A stretch of DNA of 64,000 bases from Antedon bifida. Its lineage: Eukaryota > Echinodermata > Crinoidea > Comatulida > Antedonidae. Shown one piece after another: positions 1-16,211 of the stretch (its first letter is position 1; every line of letters begins with the position of its first letter). The position numbers and the translations under genes were made by a program. A model generated the notes under the pieces. That model saw only the letters and a list, made by a program, of their open reading frames with translations, had not been told where the DNA came from and made no database searches. The stretch is taken from assembly GCA_963402885.1 (NCBI GenBank), contig OY727102.1, positions 4,650,001-4,714,000 of the forward strand. The letters are read 5' to 3'.

Positions 1-3000
1 GATAATGCACAGCGATGTTGCTATAGACCAATCCCTTTATTGTACAAGGTTTTAGTCACTCCATTTCAAATCTATTGTGTTTTGTATATGACTATCCACC
101 CAGTAAGCAGTACAGAAACGTGTATAGATATATAAAAATTGTGTAGCCCTTTATTTCACAGCCAGACATCTATTGTATCTTTCAGATAGATTAATCATAA
201 TAAATAACAAATATCTCCTGAATAATGTGATTACCTCTGTAATTACTCAATGAAACCATTGAATGTCTGGTCATGTAAGAATGAAAGTATTAAGAGCATA
301 GGTTATTAAATACAAATTGAATTTTCTGTGCTTCCTTAATTAGGTCACATCGTGTAAATAATGACAAATATATGGGCCTAAAATATTGGATGTATTATTT
401 GTAGCGTCTTGAATTAAAAAGTTAAATTAAATAATTAAATTATTTGGAATTTTTGACTTTCATGATTTTATGTGATTTTTAAGATATCCTTTACATTGAA
501 TCATTGAGTCTGTAAATTACTGGAGTAAATAAATAAACGTTTATTTACAATCTAAATAGTTTATCCATAATAAGAAAAACCAAAAATATATTGCATGTAT
601 TACTTTTTGTTTGAATTTAAATGTTAAATATAATATGGTCGCAAAATAATTCTTCTTTCATCATTTTCGTTGAGGGCAGTGCTTTGGTATGTTTGTTTTT
701 GCCAATAGAGGGCAGCAGTTATAATTTTTCCACATTATGTACTGTATTCAATGATACTGTAAATATTAAGATTGGATGAAGACAAAACATGCTATTGGAT
801 CATCTGTTTTGATGTGAATAAGTTCCAAATCTATTTTTAATATTTAAGTTTTGTAATTTTTAAGTGTATGAAATTTAAATTGTTAAGTATTCATGCTATT
901 TCAAAGAGAATGGCCAGGGATAATATAATACCAAATACATTGCACCAGTTTATATACTAATTTGACGTATGTTCTGTCAAATATAGAGTAACGAATAAAT
1001 CAAGCATTAAAAAAAATGTATAACTACATTATTTGTTATTTATACTCAATTTGACGGTAGCATGGATATGGGAAAATAGAAATCGACTCTTTATAAATGT
1101 AGAGGTTGCTTATGTTTAACACTCCGCAAAGGTCACATGATCTGAACTATGGAATGCTGTGTTTTTTGTTGGTTTAATATCCATAAATAAGTGTGTAATG
1201 CATTTTCAATTTTACAGATTTGTTATGTGTTGCAATGCTTGTTGCTTATTTATTTTAATTTTCACAACTCAATACAAATATGTATTAATATTCACTCCAT
1301 ATTTCTGTGTGTCAGTGTAGTACTATATATTTTTAAGTTTGTTGTTTTCTTTCCTTTTCTTTTGTAAATTTATTGTAAATTTAAGAACATGTTGCACTGA
1401 ACCAAAAGCTAAAGGTTCGATATTGTTTAAGTCACCTGTCTGATTACATACCTAAACTGAATAATTTGACAGTGCCATTTGCAAAATGTTATATAGGAAA
1501 ATCACAAAAAATCGGACACCCTTGAACTGGCCCGCATTGCCCTCATTTCAAAGAATAAGAAATAATAGAGAATGTCACTTTTGTAGATGTCTAAAATTGG
1601 AAGAGTTGATTAGTTTCTTGTAAGTACATTTAACTCTCAGTAGTGTACGCCCTTGGCCTGGCCGCGTATCTGAGTTTTCCAGAAATGGTATTATTCAAAA
1701 TGTGTTTTGAATGGTAATAAATAATTAGATCTTTTCAGAGAGTCCAGTATTGAGACGGTCAACTGTACTCTTAAATGATTAAAGTAGGAAATCACTTTTT
1801 AGTACGGTTTATTTTATTTTCCATTAGTTCTAAGTCATTCCAAATTGTGCTTTTTCATTATGGCAATTTGTATTTACTGTTTTTATTTATGTTATTGGTG
1901 CTTCTGTTCTTTTATCATCTGGGTGCTTCATTCATGAGTTGTTACTACTTTTAATATTATTTTTCTTTAATAATACTTGTAAATAAGTATTTGTGGTATA
2001 ATAACAAAAACAACTGTTTCTAACTGATTGTTATAACATATTGTTGGACGAAAATTATGTTTAGTTATGTTTATATCATGTAATATAACAGAAATGAAAA
2101 GGCATAATTATTTATGATTTTAAAAAATAAACAATTACATTACAGCCCTTGTATATTTGCTGCAAATTACTCAAACCTTTCGCTTTTGTTTAATACTGTT
2201 TGAGTTAATTATTAATTTTATTTTGATAGAATTGTAATTATTATTATTTCTTGATTTTGAGGGGCAAATAAACGATATCTTTTTTTTAAAGTGAAGATGT
2301 GTTTTCATAGGATTTAACCTAAGAGCGCATCAGTCATGTATAATTAATTCATTCGTTTAAAGCATGTATGAACAAAATATAGTATTGTAATGTTACTTTC
2401 AAAGTTATTTGTGTTTTTGTTCAATTTTACAAAATATTATATATCATTAAAGTGTAAAAGAAATTTCTTTGTAATTTTAATAAAATAGATAATAGTTTAG
2501 AAAATATGTTTTATGCTTAAAATGCTTAAGCTAAAGAATTATTATTACATGTGTAATTTTGTTTTATAGATTTTTTTCTTTTATTACTATCTGTGCAATT
2601 TATTTGTTCTAATACTGTGTTTGTATAGTTATACTAAAATTGTTCTATATTAATAAACTTCATTTAATTGCTATATTTTGATTGAGGTGTTTTTTTAATA
2701 TTTCAGCTGACACAAGAATGACCTATTCATTTCAAGTAATAATCATTTAATAGGATACATATTTATTTAAAGATTAACATTGATAAGCAACTTCTATGAT
2801 CTTTGACATTTTCATTCTGAAATGCTGTTTTGTTAAAAATAAACTATGGTTGTATGTATGTAATATACTAAAGTTAAGTTACATTCACACAGAGCCTAGA
2901 TTCCAAGGACTGTATAAATAAAATGGGTGTAGCGTTTAAGGATACCTCTTTTACATTCCCCAGCAGTGTGAAAGGGGTATTTTTTATGTGTGATAACTGA

Positions 3001-3754
3001 TAATAAAAAAAACCTAGTTTTGAGGTTTATTCGGCGACCGGACCGAATTTGGGCTCGGTGTAAATAGGTTTGGTTTAGATTTTATTTAAATTATTACATA
3101 ACAAATGTACGTATACAAATTAAAATAATTGAGTAAAAATGTTTCTTCCTGATGACTAGCCTTATTATAGGTTGGCCCATGTTATATAGTCAATCTGAAT
3201 ATTGCACAATAATGCGTTATAATGTTGGCAATGATTGTATGTACATTTTAAGGTGTCTTCTTAAACCAAAATAAAATAATAAAAAAATACAATCATGAAT
3301 AAATGCATTTGTACAGAATTTAATATTCTGTTGTGTTCATTGTGAGTTCAACATCGCATTTTCTTTGTTATAGAATATTTTAGTTGATTATGATTTTCAT
3401 ATAAATGACAGACAACCATTTGATTTTTAACTTTATTAAAAGATTGATTCTTGTTTTTATAAAATGATTTATTTTAAAAATTATCAATCATATTATAATT
3501 TTTATGATTAAATTGTCAATAGGTGAATTACTATTGCCCCATTGCATAATAATAATAATTAAATACTACAATTACTAGTAAAACTTTACACATGAAATTA
3601 AAATTATTACAATAAATGTTATAAAACATATTTATTGTTTCTCAGGAACGTGTCCATGTCCTGCAATCAGAAAATTACATATGAACTATTTATATCTATT
3701 GATTAAAAATACCCTATTTATACATCATAATATAACTTATTGGATAGATGACAT
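1..3754. other. AT-rich stretch with no recognisable gene
   Basis: No open frame of useful length and no recognisable exon was seen on either strand. The stretch is very AT-rich with several AATAAA/ATTAAA-like hexamers, for example near 2652-2657, so part of it may be the long 3' UTR of a plus-strand gene lying left of the window. That is inference. The right end borders the stop codon and 3' UTR of the minus-strand TM6SF gene. Confidence 0.4.
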
Positions 3755-8174
<4,420 letters not shown>

Positions 8175-8944
8175 AGTGTATCTCTTTCTTAATACAGTAT
8201 ACTGTACCCAGCACGGGAGATATGTGAAGAAAAGGTAACAACTAGGCCTAAAAGCCTAGGCCTATTTATATACTGTTACAGAAATCCAAAATGCACACAC
8301 TCTCTCCACTACGTACTACTAGACTTCGGACTTCCCTCGATAAATTGTGCTGCAAACACAAAAACAAACTGCACTAGTAACCGTACCAGGGGCGACCTAA
8401 AATGGACATTCCCATTATTCCTACAGGTAAACAATAATTTCGAGTTGATAAATAGTATCTACCGTGAAATAATGTATTTGGTATTTTTAATCACAATAAA
8501 TATATAAAAATGCTATACATTATATTTATAATTTTTTTTGCAAATTAAATCAGGAAATATACTTTAATTTTTTTTAAATGATATAGGATCCAACGAAAAT
8601 GGAATTATCTATTTCTACACGATTAGAAAGTATGGAACGCTTTTCATGACTTTATGAGAAAGTCAATGCATGAGCACGGAGGCAAAAAGAGCACGCTTCT
8701 TTTTGGGCCATGTGAATGGACTTTATGAGAAAGTCAATGCATGATGAGCGAGCACGGAGGGAAAATAAAAAAAAAAGCACGCTTTATTTTGGGCCATGTG
8801 AATGGCGCCACCGACCATAAGTATTACAATTATACGGCGTCCCATACGTAACCTTTAGACACCACGAAAAATCATGAACCACCCCACGGACCTTTTTTGT
8901 CGTGTCATTAGTGCAAACATAAACAGCAGAAGAACACATACAAA
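8175..8944. promoter_or_regulatory. Head-to-head promoter region of TM6SF and EPHX4-A
   Basis: About 770 bp separate the two start codons. It holds a taggcct/aggccta cluster (about 8241-8263) close to the TM6SF start, and a tandem duplication (8648-8805). No TATA box can be assigned with confidence. A shared bidirectional promoter is inferred from spacing only. Confidence 0.45.
8648..8805. repeat. Two-copy direct tandem repeat
   Basis: Copy 1 (8648-8718) and copy 2 (8719-about 8805) both start gactttatgagaaagtcaat, continue through a gagcacggagg block and a gcacgctt block, and end tttgggccatgtgaatgg. Copy 2 is longer because of a short insertion and a longer A-run. It lies in the TM6SF/EPHX4-A intergenic region. 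Confidence 0.85.
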
Positions 8945-11606
8945 ATGGCTAAGTTATTAAAATTATTTACAAAGTGGTTAATTCAATGGATTTTCGCTGT
9001 TTACTATGGGTTAATTGTTTCATTTGCTATATTGTGTGATATAATTAAATGCGGTCCGAAGACTTTCTTTCATCGTGAAACACGCACGTCTCGACCAGAA
9101 TGCATGAACGACCCAGCGCTTGGAACCCATGGCTTTTTGAACCTGCAAACAGTAAGTAAGAACGGTTTAAACCACCACCTGGCCTACCTTATTACTAATA
9201 TTATTAGGTCGTCTCGTAGAAGTAGGAGGACTAGCGATAAGAGTGAAAATGGCCTAAGCCTAACTGCTGTATTTAGCTATTTTTAGTAGGGGTACCAACT
9301 GTGTTCGAGAATACTATTTCTCTATTGTTAGTGTGTGGCTAGTTAATTAAATTAGTAAAAACAAAAGGCGCCCTCTGTACCTGACAAACTTTTTTTATCA
9401 AGAAAATAAAATAAGTACAGCAGTGAATATAGGAGTAGTACTGTAGTATTTAGGACTACTACAATATTTCTTTATAAATGTCATCAACAATCCAATTAAT
9501 TAGCCCTTTTCCTTTTACATTTATTTGTGTTTTATCCTGTAGTAATTAAAAAAATTATAAAAAAAAAAAAAAAGGGATTTTTTAAAAAATGTACCGTATT
9601 TACTACTATTAATTTTCAATATATACATAATTCTCTTTTTCCTCAGGGCATTCGTATCCATTATGTTGCTGCTGGAGATGAAGACAAGCCTTTGATGTTG
9701 TTCTTACATGGGTTCCCAGAATGCTGGTACTCATGGCGATACCAGATAAAGGCTTTTAAGAGTGAATATAGGTATAGCTTTTATTGCCTTTACTGTATGA
9801 ATGAATCAATAGAAGATGGCTCAAACGACTTTCTCTGGTGTACAGTATTATGGCCTGTTGTCCATGTTCAACCCAATCACATTTATTTATCTCTTCCTTG
9901 ACTATCCGGAGGTTGTGTACTCTCACTCGAGCATTACTATTTCGGTTCTCAATATACTTAGCATTCAGTACAATTGCATCAGTATAGGACAAACCATCTG
10001 ACTTACTCACCTCTCTGTCACAAAACTACCTACGTAGCAGTTAAATTATAAAAAAATTATGTCATCTCAAATACTGATGAATTGTCTATTTCTTTTACTG
10101 TATAGAGTTGTATCTGTTGACATGCGTGGTTATGGTGAATCAGATTGCCCTGTTGGCATGAAAAATTACTCAAGTAGAATCCTAACTGGTAAGTAAACAA
10201 AATGAATGCATTACTGTTTCCTCTTTCTTTTTACTATATTAGGAAAATTGCAAGACTAACAAATAAGCAAATTTAATCACCGTCCTCCTTAAATGTAACA
10301 ACCCTGTCCACAGGATAAGCACACGTGAGACATTGTACATAAACAATTCAAAGTCTTTGGCAGTGGAGTTTTATTTGCATAATATAATGTTAAATACTAC
10401 AAAAAACCAATGCTATGCCTTTATTAAAATTATGTTTCATACTTTCAGTTTGATCAGCAGATCATGGCTAATCAAATTTTGTTTTTTTATATTGTTGTAG
10501 ATGATATACGAGACATTATATCAGAACTGGGGTATAGTTCTTGTGTGTTAGTTGGCCATGACTGGGGAGGTTTGATTGCATGGTGTGTTGCGATGGAGTA
10601 TCCTGAACTTGTTGATAAATTGATTATTAACAATGTTGCTCACCCTGATCGTTTGGCAAAGCACATAGCATCTCATTGGAGTCAATTTAGGAAATCGTGG
10701 TTTGTTATTTTCTTGATTTTTTATACATATTTTGATTGAATAAATTATGGGTTATTATGGTATTTTATTTTGGGACATTAAATTGTAATTTGTGTTCTCC
10801 CTACAGGTACATTTTTTTGTTTCAACTTCCTTATTTGCCAGAGCTAATGCTGAGAGCAAAGGACTACAGTTTCCTTAAGGGTTCCTTCATGGGAAAGTCT
10901 TTTGGAATCAGGACTCCAGATATGTTCACACTGACGGACTTGGAGGCTATGAAATTCTCATTCTCTCAACAAGGTCTACATAGTAATTTCATTTTATAAA
11001 TTGTGTAAAAAAAAAAATCCCTCCTACAGTCATGAAAATATTTAAAAAAAAACCCTCTTTTGAGACGTCTTAAGGGGACACTTTCCAGAGAATGAAATGA
11101 TCAATGCACATTACAACCATCCTTATTCAAAGATCACTTTTCTACTGTAGATTCTACTGTAAATATGTTTCTTTTTGAAGGAGGGACAATAAATCTAGTT
11201 TTAAATTCACATTATTTAGATATTTTTTCATTTTTGTCCAGGCATAATTAGACACAACAAAGTCACATTCACAACAATGAAACATTGAATTTCTACATTT
11301 AAAGTGATGTATTTTTGTATTCTAAATTTTTTTTAAATTTTCCTTTTTATAGGTGCTATAACTGGTGCTGTCAACTATTATCGATCAGCCTTGCAAACAA
11401 AGCCATTACGATCTAAACCAATTAAATGCCCAACAATTCTTATCTGGGGTGACAAAGATGGCGCATTAGAAATAGAAATGACCAAGGGACACGACAAGTA
11501 TGTAGACAATTTCACTTTGAAAATTGTTGAGGGCGCCAGTCATTGGGTACAACAAGACTTTCCAGACAAAGTGAATAGAATAATGAGTGAATTTCTGAAA
11601 GGGTAG
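8945..11606 (+). CDS. EPHX4: EPHX4-like epoxide hydrolase, copy A (catalytic residues intact)
   Basis: Exons 8945-9151, 9647-9771, 10106-10188, 10501-10699, 10807-10973 and 11353-11606 join in frame to 344 aa, close to vertebrate EPHX4. An N-terminal membrane segment (about aa 11-33) is followed by an alpha/beta-hydrolase fold. Visible active-site elements are the oxyanion motif HGFP (from His90), the nucleophile elbow GHDWGG (Asp159), the acid in WGDKD (Asp296) and the base in GASHW (His324). The NYYR string in the last exon carries the cap/ring tyrosine region. The family hydrolyses epoxides through an Asp-ester intermediate; natural substrates of EPHX4 are poorly known. Copy B follows 0.85 kb downstream with identical intron phases and near-identical internal exon sizes, so the two arose by tandem duplication. 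Confidence 0.93.
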
Positions 11607-12450
11607 ATAGCAGATATTGAGCTGACGTATGATAATGATGTATAATAATTATTGCAATTTGTTTAAATTTAGTACTAATATAATGTAAAACTGAAAGATA
11701 TAGGTCTACATAATCATGGGAGATTAAGAAGTTGCAGCCTATATCTGTATGATCATGGTATGATGTATAATAATTAATGAAATTGGTCACATTTTGTACT
11801 AATATAATTTACTACTGACATAGATGATGTATGTCTACATAATATATACATACAAGAGATTAGCAGCCTATAATCGAATTGTAAATGGTATACTAGGTAA
11901 GGTATTGGTAATTAACTAGTTTTTAAAAATACAGTAGGTGCAATTATGATATTTTAACCTCTAATGGTCACATGTATGGACTTTAAATTTGTACAAGGAG
12001 GAGGGGATACGCTTAATATATGTGATTGTAATATACATTTTTATACCTTTACAGTGTAAAATATATTATTTTATATACTTTTGGTTACTTATGTTAATCA
12101 GTGGTAAGTAAATTAATTATAAAAAAAACTTTTACAGAATTATTAGAGTAAAAGAAAATATCAATAAAGTACAGTATTACAGTCCTAAATATTGTTAATG
12201 TGTACTAAATTGAATAGAGTATAGTAATTAAAAATAACGTTTTAACATGGCTCCTCCATGTGCCTCGCTGGCTTGCCCTTTCGTCGGAGTTTTGTACATG
12301 TCGCATTGTCGTTGTCACGGTTCATCGAGTACAGCTGATTGTATTGTTTCGCGCGGAAGTACGTAAACAAAGTTAGATAACTTTTCAATTGTTGTCGTTC
12401 TAGGCCCCTGTTTGCTTCACATTTGAAATTGTTTTTACAATTGAATTGAA
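11607..12450. other. 3' UTR of EPHX4-A and spacer to EPHX4-B
   Basis: AT-rich, no open frame. A diverged pair of similar blocks (tgatgatgtataataattatt-like near 11634 and gatcatggtatgatgtataa-like near 11750) suggests a small local duplication in the 3' UTR. The 3' part (about 12240-12450) is less AT-rich and is the likely promoter and 5' UTR of copy B. Confidence 0.4.
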
Positions 12451-15184
12451 ATGTTGTCTCTGAAACGAAGTTGTGGTTTTTTCATGGGGAAAACTCCCGG
12501 TTATTATTACTCGTTAATTCTAGGCCTTATATATGGATACTTTGTTCTTCTAAAACTAGCGTACTCGTTCATTATGAACGGTCCTGGTTGGTTTTTCAAG
12601 CGTAAACGACGGGGGACATGGCCTGGCTGTATGGACGAGGAATCGCACGGAAAGCACGGATTTCTGGCTGTTAATGTAAGTCAATCACAAATGTTTTTCG
12701 CCTAGACATATATAAAACAAAAACTGTATCAAGATCCGTGTGTTTCCTCTGTTGAATTGAAGCTCAATTTTTTAGAAAACAAAATTCGCTGTAACACTAA
12801 CATTACTAGGCCTACATACTATTAGTATTATCATTATAAGATTTGGCAAATGATAATAGGAACAGTTAAACAATTGATTTAAAATAAACAATTTTTGTAT
12901 TGTAAACTATATTGTTTCATTTTCAAACAGGGTCTGAAACTTCATTACGTTGCAGCCGGAGATCGCAGTAAACCTTTGATGTTGTTCTTGCATGGCTTTC
13001 CAGAATGCTGGTACTCATGGCGACACCAGATGAAGGCTTTCTGTCATTTATATAGGTAAAAGAATTCTGCTGGGCCAGTCATTCCATCTTGGTTGGTTCA
13101 CACTATGACACAACACAAGGACGTAAGGGCAACACAAGTGACTACTTGAACTATTTATGAAAACGGTTCATACAATACAATTGCTTGTGATTGGTAAAAA
13201 TCAATTGGGTTGTGCTTGCATCCTAGTGGTAACCAAGCATTTAAACTGGAGTGCTGTTGTACATAGATAGATATATCAAAATAACATTTATAGTTTATAT
13301 TCTTTCGTCAGAACACACAAAACAAAGATAATTTTAAATTAAGATGATTGATCAAGTGCCACACTAACTTCTTCAAAGTTTGGTTGCTGAACATATTTAT
13401 TTAATTGTAATTCCCCAGCTCAATTTAGACAAAAGAAAAAACAAATTATTTATAGGTAAAATGAGTTAACTTACATACAAGTGTATTTCAGATATGCCTG
13501 GTGACTTTATCTTAAAAACATTAAGTTTGGTTAATACAGTAACCATATATTTGAATAATTGCATCTCTACTTCCAACTTCTTATTAATCCTAAACCTCAG
13601 GTGTGTGGCAATAGACATGAGAGGGTTTGGCGAATCAGATCGTCCAAGTGGCAGAGAATCTTACAAAATGCAACTGTTGGTTGGTGAGTTTCATTTACTA
13701 AAGGAGAAGTAGTAAACTGAAAATTTATTTTCTGAAATCTGTCGTACATTTTAAAATGCATTTTGAAACATTCTGAGCCACCAAGTAAAGGGCTTCTGGG
13801 AAGTTGGATACACAAAGTTTCAAATCAAAGATTAGATATGGAAAAACATAATATTTAATATAAAATTATTTTTACTATTTAAACATTTTCCAGGTGATGT
13901 TAAGGCAGTGATATCAGCTCTTGGATATAGCTCTTGCACGTTAGTGGGTCACGGCTGGGGAAGCATTATTGCCTATACATGCTCTAGCTGGTATCCTGAT
14001 ATTGTTGACAAACTGATTGTTGCTAATGGACCACACCCTACAAGATATTTTGAAGTTTTGAAAACAAATCTAACACAATTTATGATGTCATGGTAAGGAG
14101 CATAATTTATTGGACCATCATTGGTGCTTATGAGGTTTCAGTATATCTGTACATCTCTTATTGTACTGCAGCAATTATTTGACTTCATCACTAATTTGCA
14201 CTGGGCAGCAACTCCTAAGAATATACAGGTCGATTTTCCCTAATGTTTCATTACATAAAATTTGAATATAATTACAAGGGTCTGATTGTACGCATAATGG
14301 CTTCAAATAACTGTGACTGTACATTTTGTTATGTACAGTGACTGTATAATTTAAAACAATGACCTGAGGAGAGGGCAGCACACGTTTTAAAGTGTACTTC
14401 ATCAATGAGTCATATATTCCAGACAGTAATGCTTCAAATGTAGTGATTCATTCACATTTGCATGTAATAGTTTGAAATAGGGGAGCCCTGGGCCTAAAAC
14501 TAAACTAAAAGTGCTGTTTTAACTTATATTCTGTATTCTGACAAGTAAGAAAGTTATCTGTAAGTCAGTTTTACTACAAATGAATGAACACAATGTTCTG
14601 TAAGTAGTGTAATAATAACAAGTATTTTGATTGTATTTAGGTACATATTCTTCTTTCAAATTCCTGTGCTACCGGAGTTTATGCTTTCAGTTGGTGACTA
14701 CCCGTTCCTTAAGAAATTATTCAAAAATGTGGATCTCACCGAAGAAGAGCTTGAAGTGTACAAATACAGTATGTCTAGACCAGGTAGCAATCATCATTTT
14801 TCATTTCAAACATTTGTTGTCTTTCAATCCGTAGAGTGGAGTATAAATAATGCTAATTTATCATTTTATTACACCAATTGTAAATGTAAAAAACATACAT
14901 ACATACATATTTTATTCTTAGGAGCGGTTTCAGGCCAAGTGAACTATTACCGATGTCTCCTTAGGTCTCCTTCGTCCTCGTGGCTTAAGGAAGATGTAGT
15001 AATCCACACGCCAACGCTATTAATATGGGGTGTGAACGATATAGGCATGGTATTGGATGTAACTAAAGGACTTGATAAATACCTAACAAATGTTTCGAAA
15101 CAGTACGTTGATGCAGGACATTGTGTTCAACAAGAAAAACCAGAAGAAGTTAATAGATTAATTTTAGAGTTTCTTGAGAAGTAG
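12451..15184 (+). CDS. EPHX4: EPHX4-like protein, copy B: nucleophile Asp replaced by Gly (probable pseudoenzyme)
   Basis: Exons 12451-12675, 12931-13055, 13601-13683, 13894-14092, 14641-14783 and 14922-15184 join in frame to 345 aa. The N-terminal membrane helix, HGFP (from His96), the acid (WGVND, Asp298) and the base (His325 in AGHC) are present. The nucleophile elbow reads GHGWGS instead of GHDWGG: codon GGC at 13953-13955 puts Gly165 where copy A has Asp159 (GAC at 10560-10562). Without that Asp the alkyl-enzyme ester cannot form by the known mechanism, so epoxide hydrolysis is unlikely. The frame, splice sites and remaining motifs are intact, which argues against a decaying pseudogene. 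Exon 5 is 24 nt shorter than in copy A, with phase kept. Confidence 0.9.
13094..13252. mobile_element. Short inverted-repeat MITE (AAGCTTGG/CTTGTGATTGG family)
   Basis: The left end (cttggttggttcacac..., continuing gacacaacacaagg) pairs imperfectly with the right end, whose reverse complement reads gcttggttaccactaggatg... and then gcaagcacaaccc. An internal cttgtgattggt block is shared with the element at 50335-50480 and, inverted, with fragments near 23.8 kb. It lies in intron 2 of EPHX4-B. No clear target duplication was found. Confidence 0.55.
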
Positions 15185-16211
15185 ATGTTGTGTACTGTAT
15201 TATATATACTATAATGCTCAGTCGTATCAAAAGTAAAGGAATTTAGCTACAGTATGCAATTAATAAAAATTACTGTGAATTGTACTTTTATTCAAACTTA
15301 ATCCATGGTTTGAAATAAAATATTGATCACAATATCGATTAAAAAAATCCAATCCAATTAACTGCTGTTGGAGCAAAAGCAGTTAAAGTTGTTCAGGCCT
15401 ATGCCTATTGCTTGCTCCTGGCAATTAGATTGTGCTTGATGATATATATGTAACAGGTTCGTACTACTAGCGTCGTAGCTTTATCGCGTAGTATTTTCCG
15501 GAGCTGCAGCACTGGCACAAACACAATAAAATCATCCACAAAGACAGTTCTTGGTTTGGAAAAGTTAAATTATTTTATTGAAGCTAGTAACCAGTCGGAA
15601 GGAGATATAATAAAAACAGTTTTACTATTTAAATAACATATCAGTGATCGATCGGTCGATCCTATCATTAATGACAGTATAGGCTACTATTGCGTTGTGT
15701 CTAACAATCAAATAACTAATCAACTATATTAACTATAGTAAAACAATTATAAAATTAAGAGAGATAAAAATATAGATACTTACCTAGTAACCAGTCGGAA
15801 GGAGATGAAACCTTCACTTTGGGCTAGGCACTAGTAAGTGTCATCCATTCCCAGTTGGGTACTATGACAATTTTTAACCGATGGTATATACATTTACCAT
15901 AACATTATTTTGTAGTTTACAGAGCGATTACTGTAACTCGAGTCATACACAGAAATTAGTAAAAATGCAAATCAATTGACAAAATCCCTTGTCCATTTAT
16001 GAACTGACCCATACTGAAACATTATACACTAAACATTCATGACCATTTTGTATTTGGGTATAAACTATATATAAGCATACCTGTTACATATATATTATAA
16101 ATATTATCACCATTATAATAATCTTACAATATTTGAAAAATACAAAAGTAGAGTCTCATCATACTCATTCAAGGCATTTTTTTACATATTTTACGGCAGA
16201 AAGAATTAGAC
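15185..16211. other. Convergent 3' region between EPHX4-B and the Ly6-PAN gene
   Basis: No protein frame seen. On the plus strand it holds the 3' UTR of EPHX4-B (aataaa-type signals from about 15259). On the minus strand it would hold the 3' UTR of the Ly6-PAN gene, with an aataaa at about 15573-15578 as read on the minus strand. A pair of 23-bp direct repeats (15584-15606 and 15784-15806) lies within it. Confidence 0.4.
15584..15806 (-). repeat. Exact 23-bp direct repeats 200 bp apart, one bearing a splice donor
   Basis: The copies at 15584-15606 and 15784-15806 are identical (core accagtcggaaggagat). On the minus strand the upstream copy ends ctag|gtaagt (GT at 15783-15782), a strong donor. 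The downstream copy ends in the same ctag, which would serve as the acceptor. Splicing would remove exactly one repeat plus the unique insert. No coding frame crosses it, so if real it is a 3' UTR intron of the Ly6-PAN gene. Confidence 0.6.
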
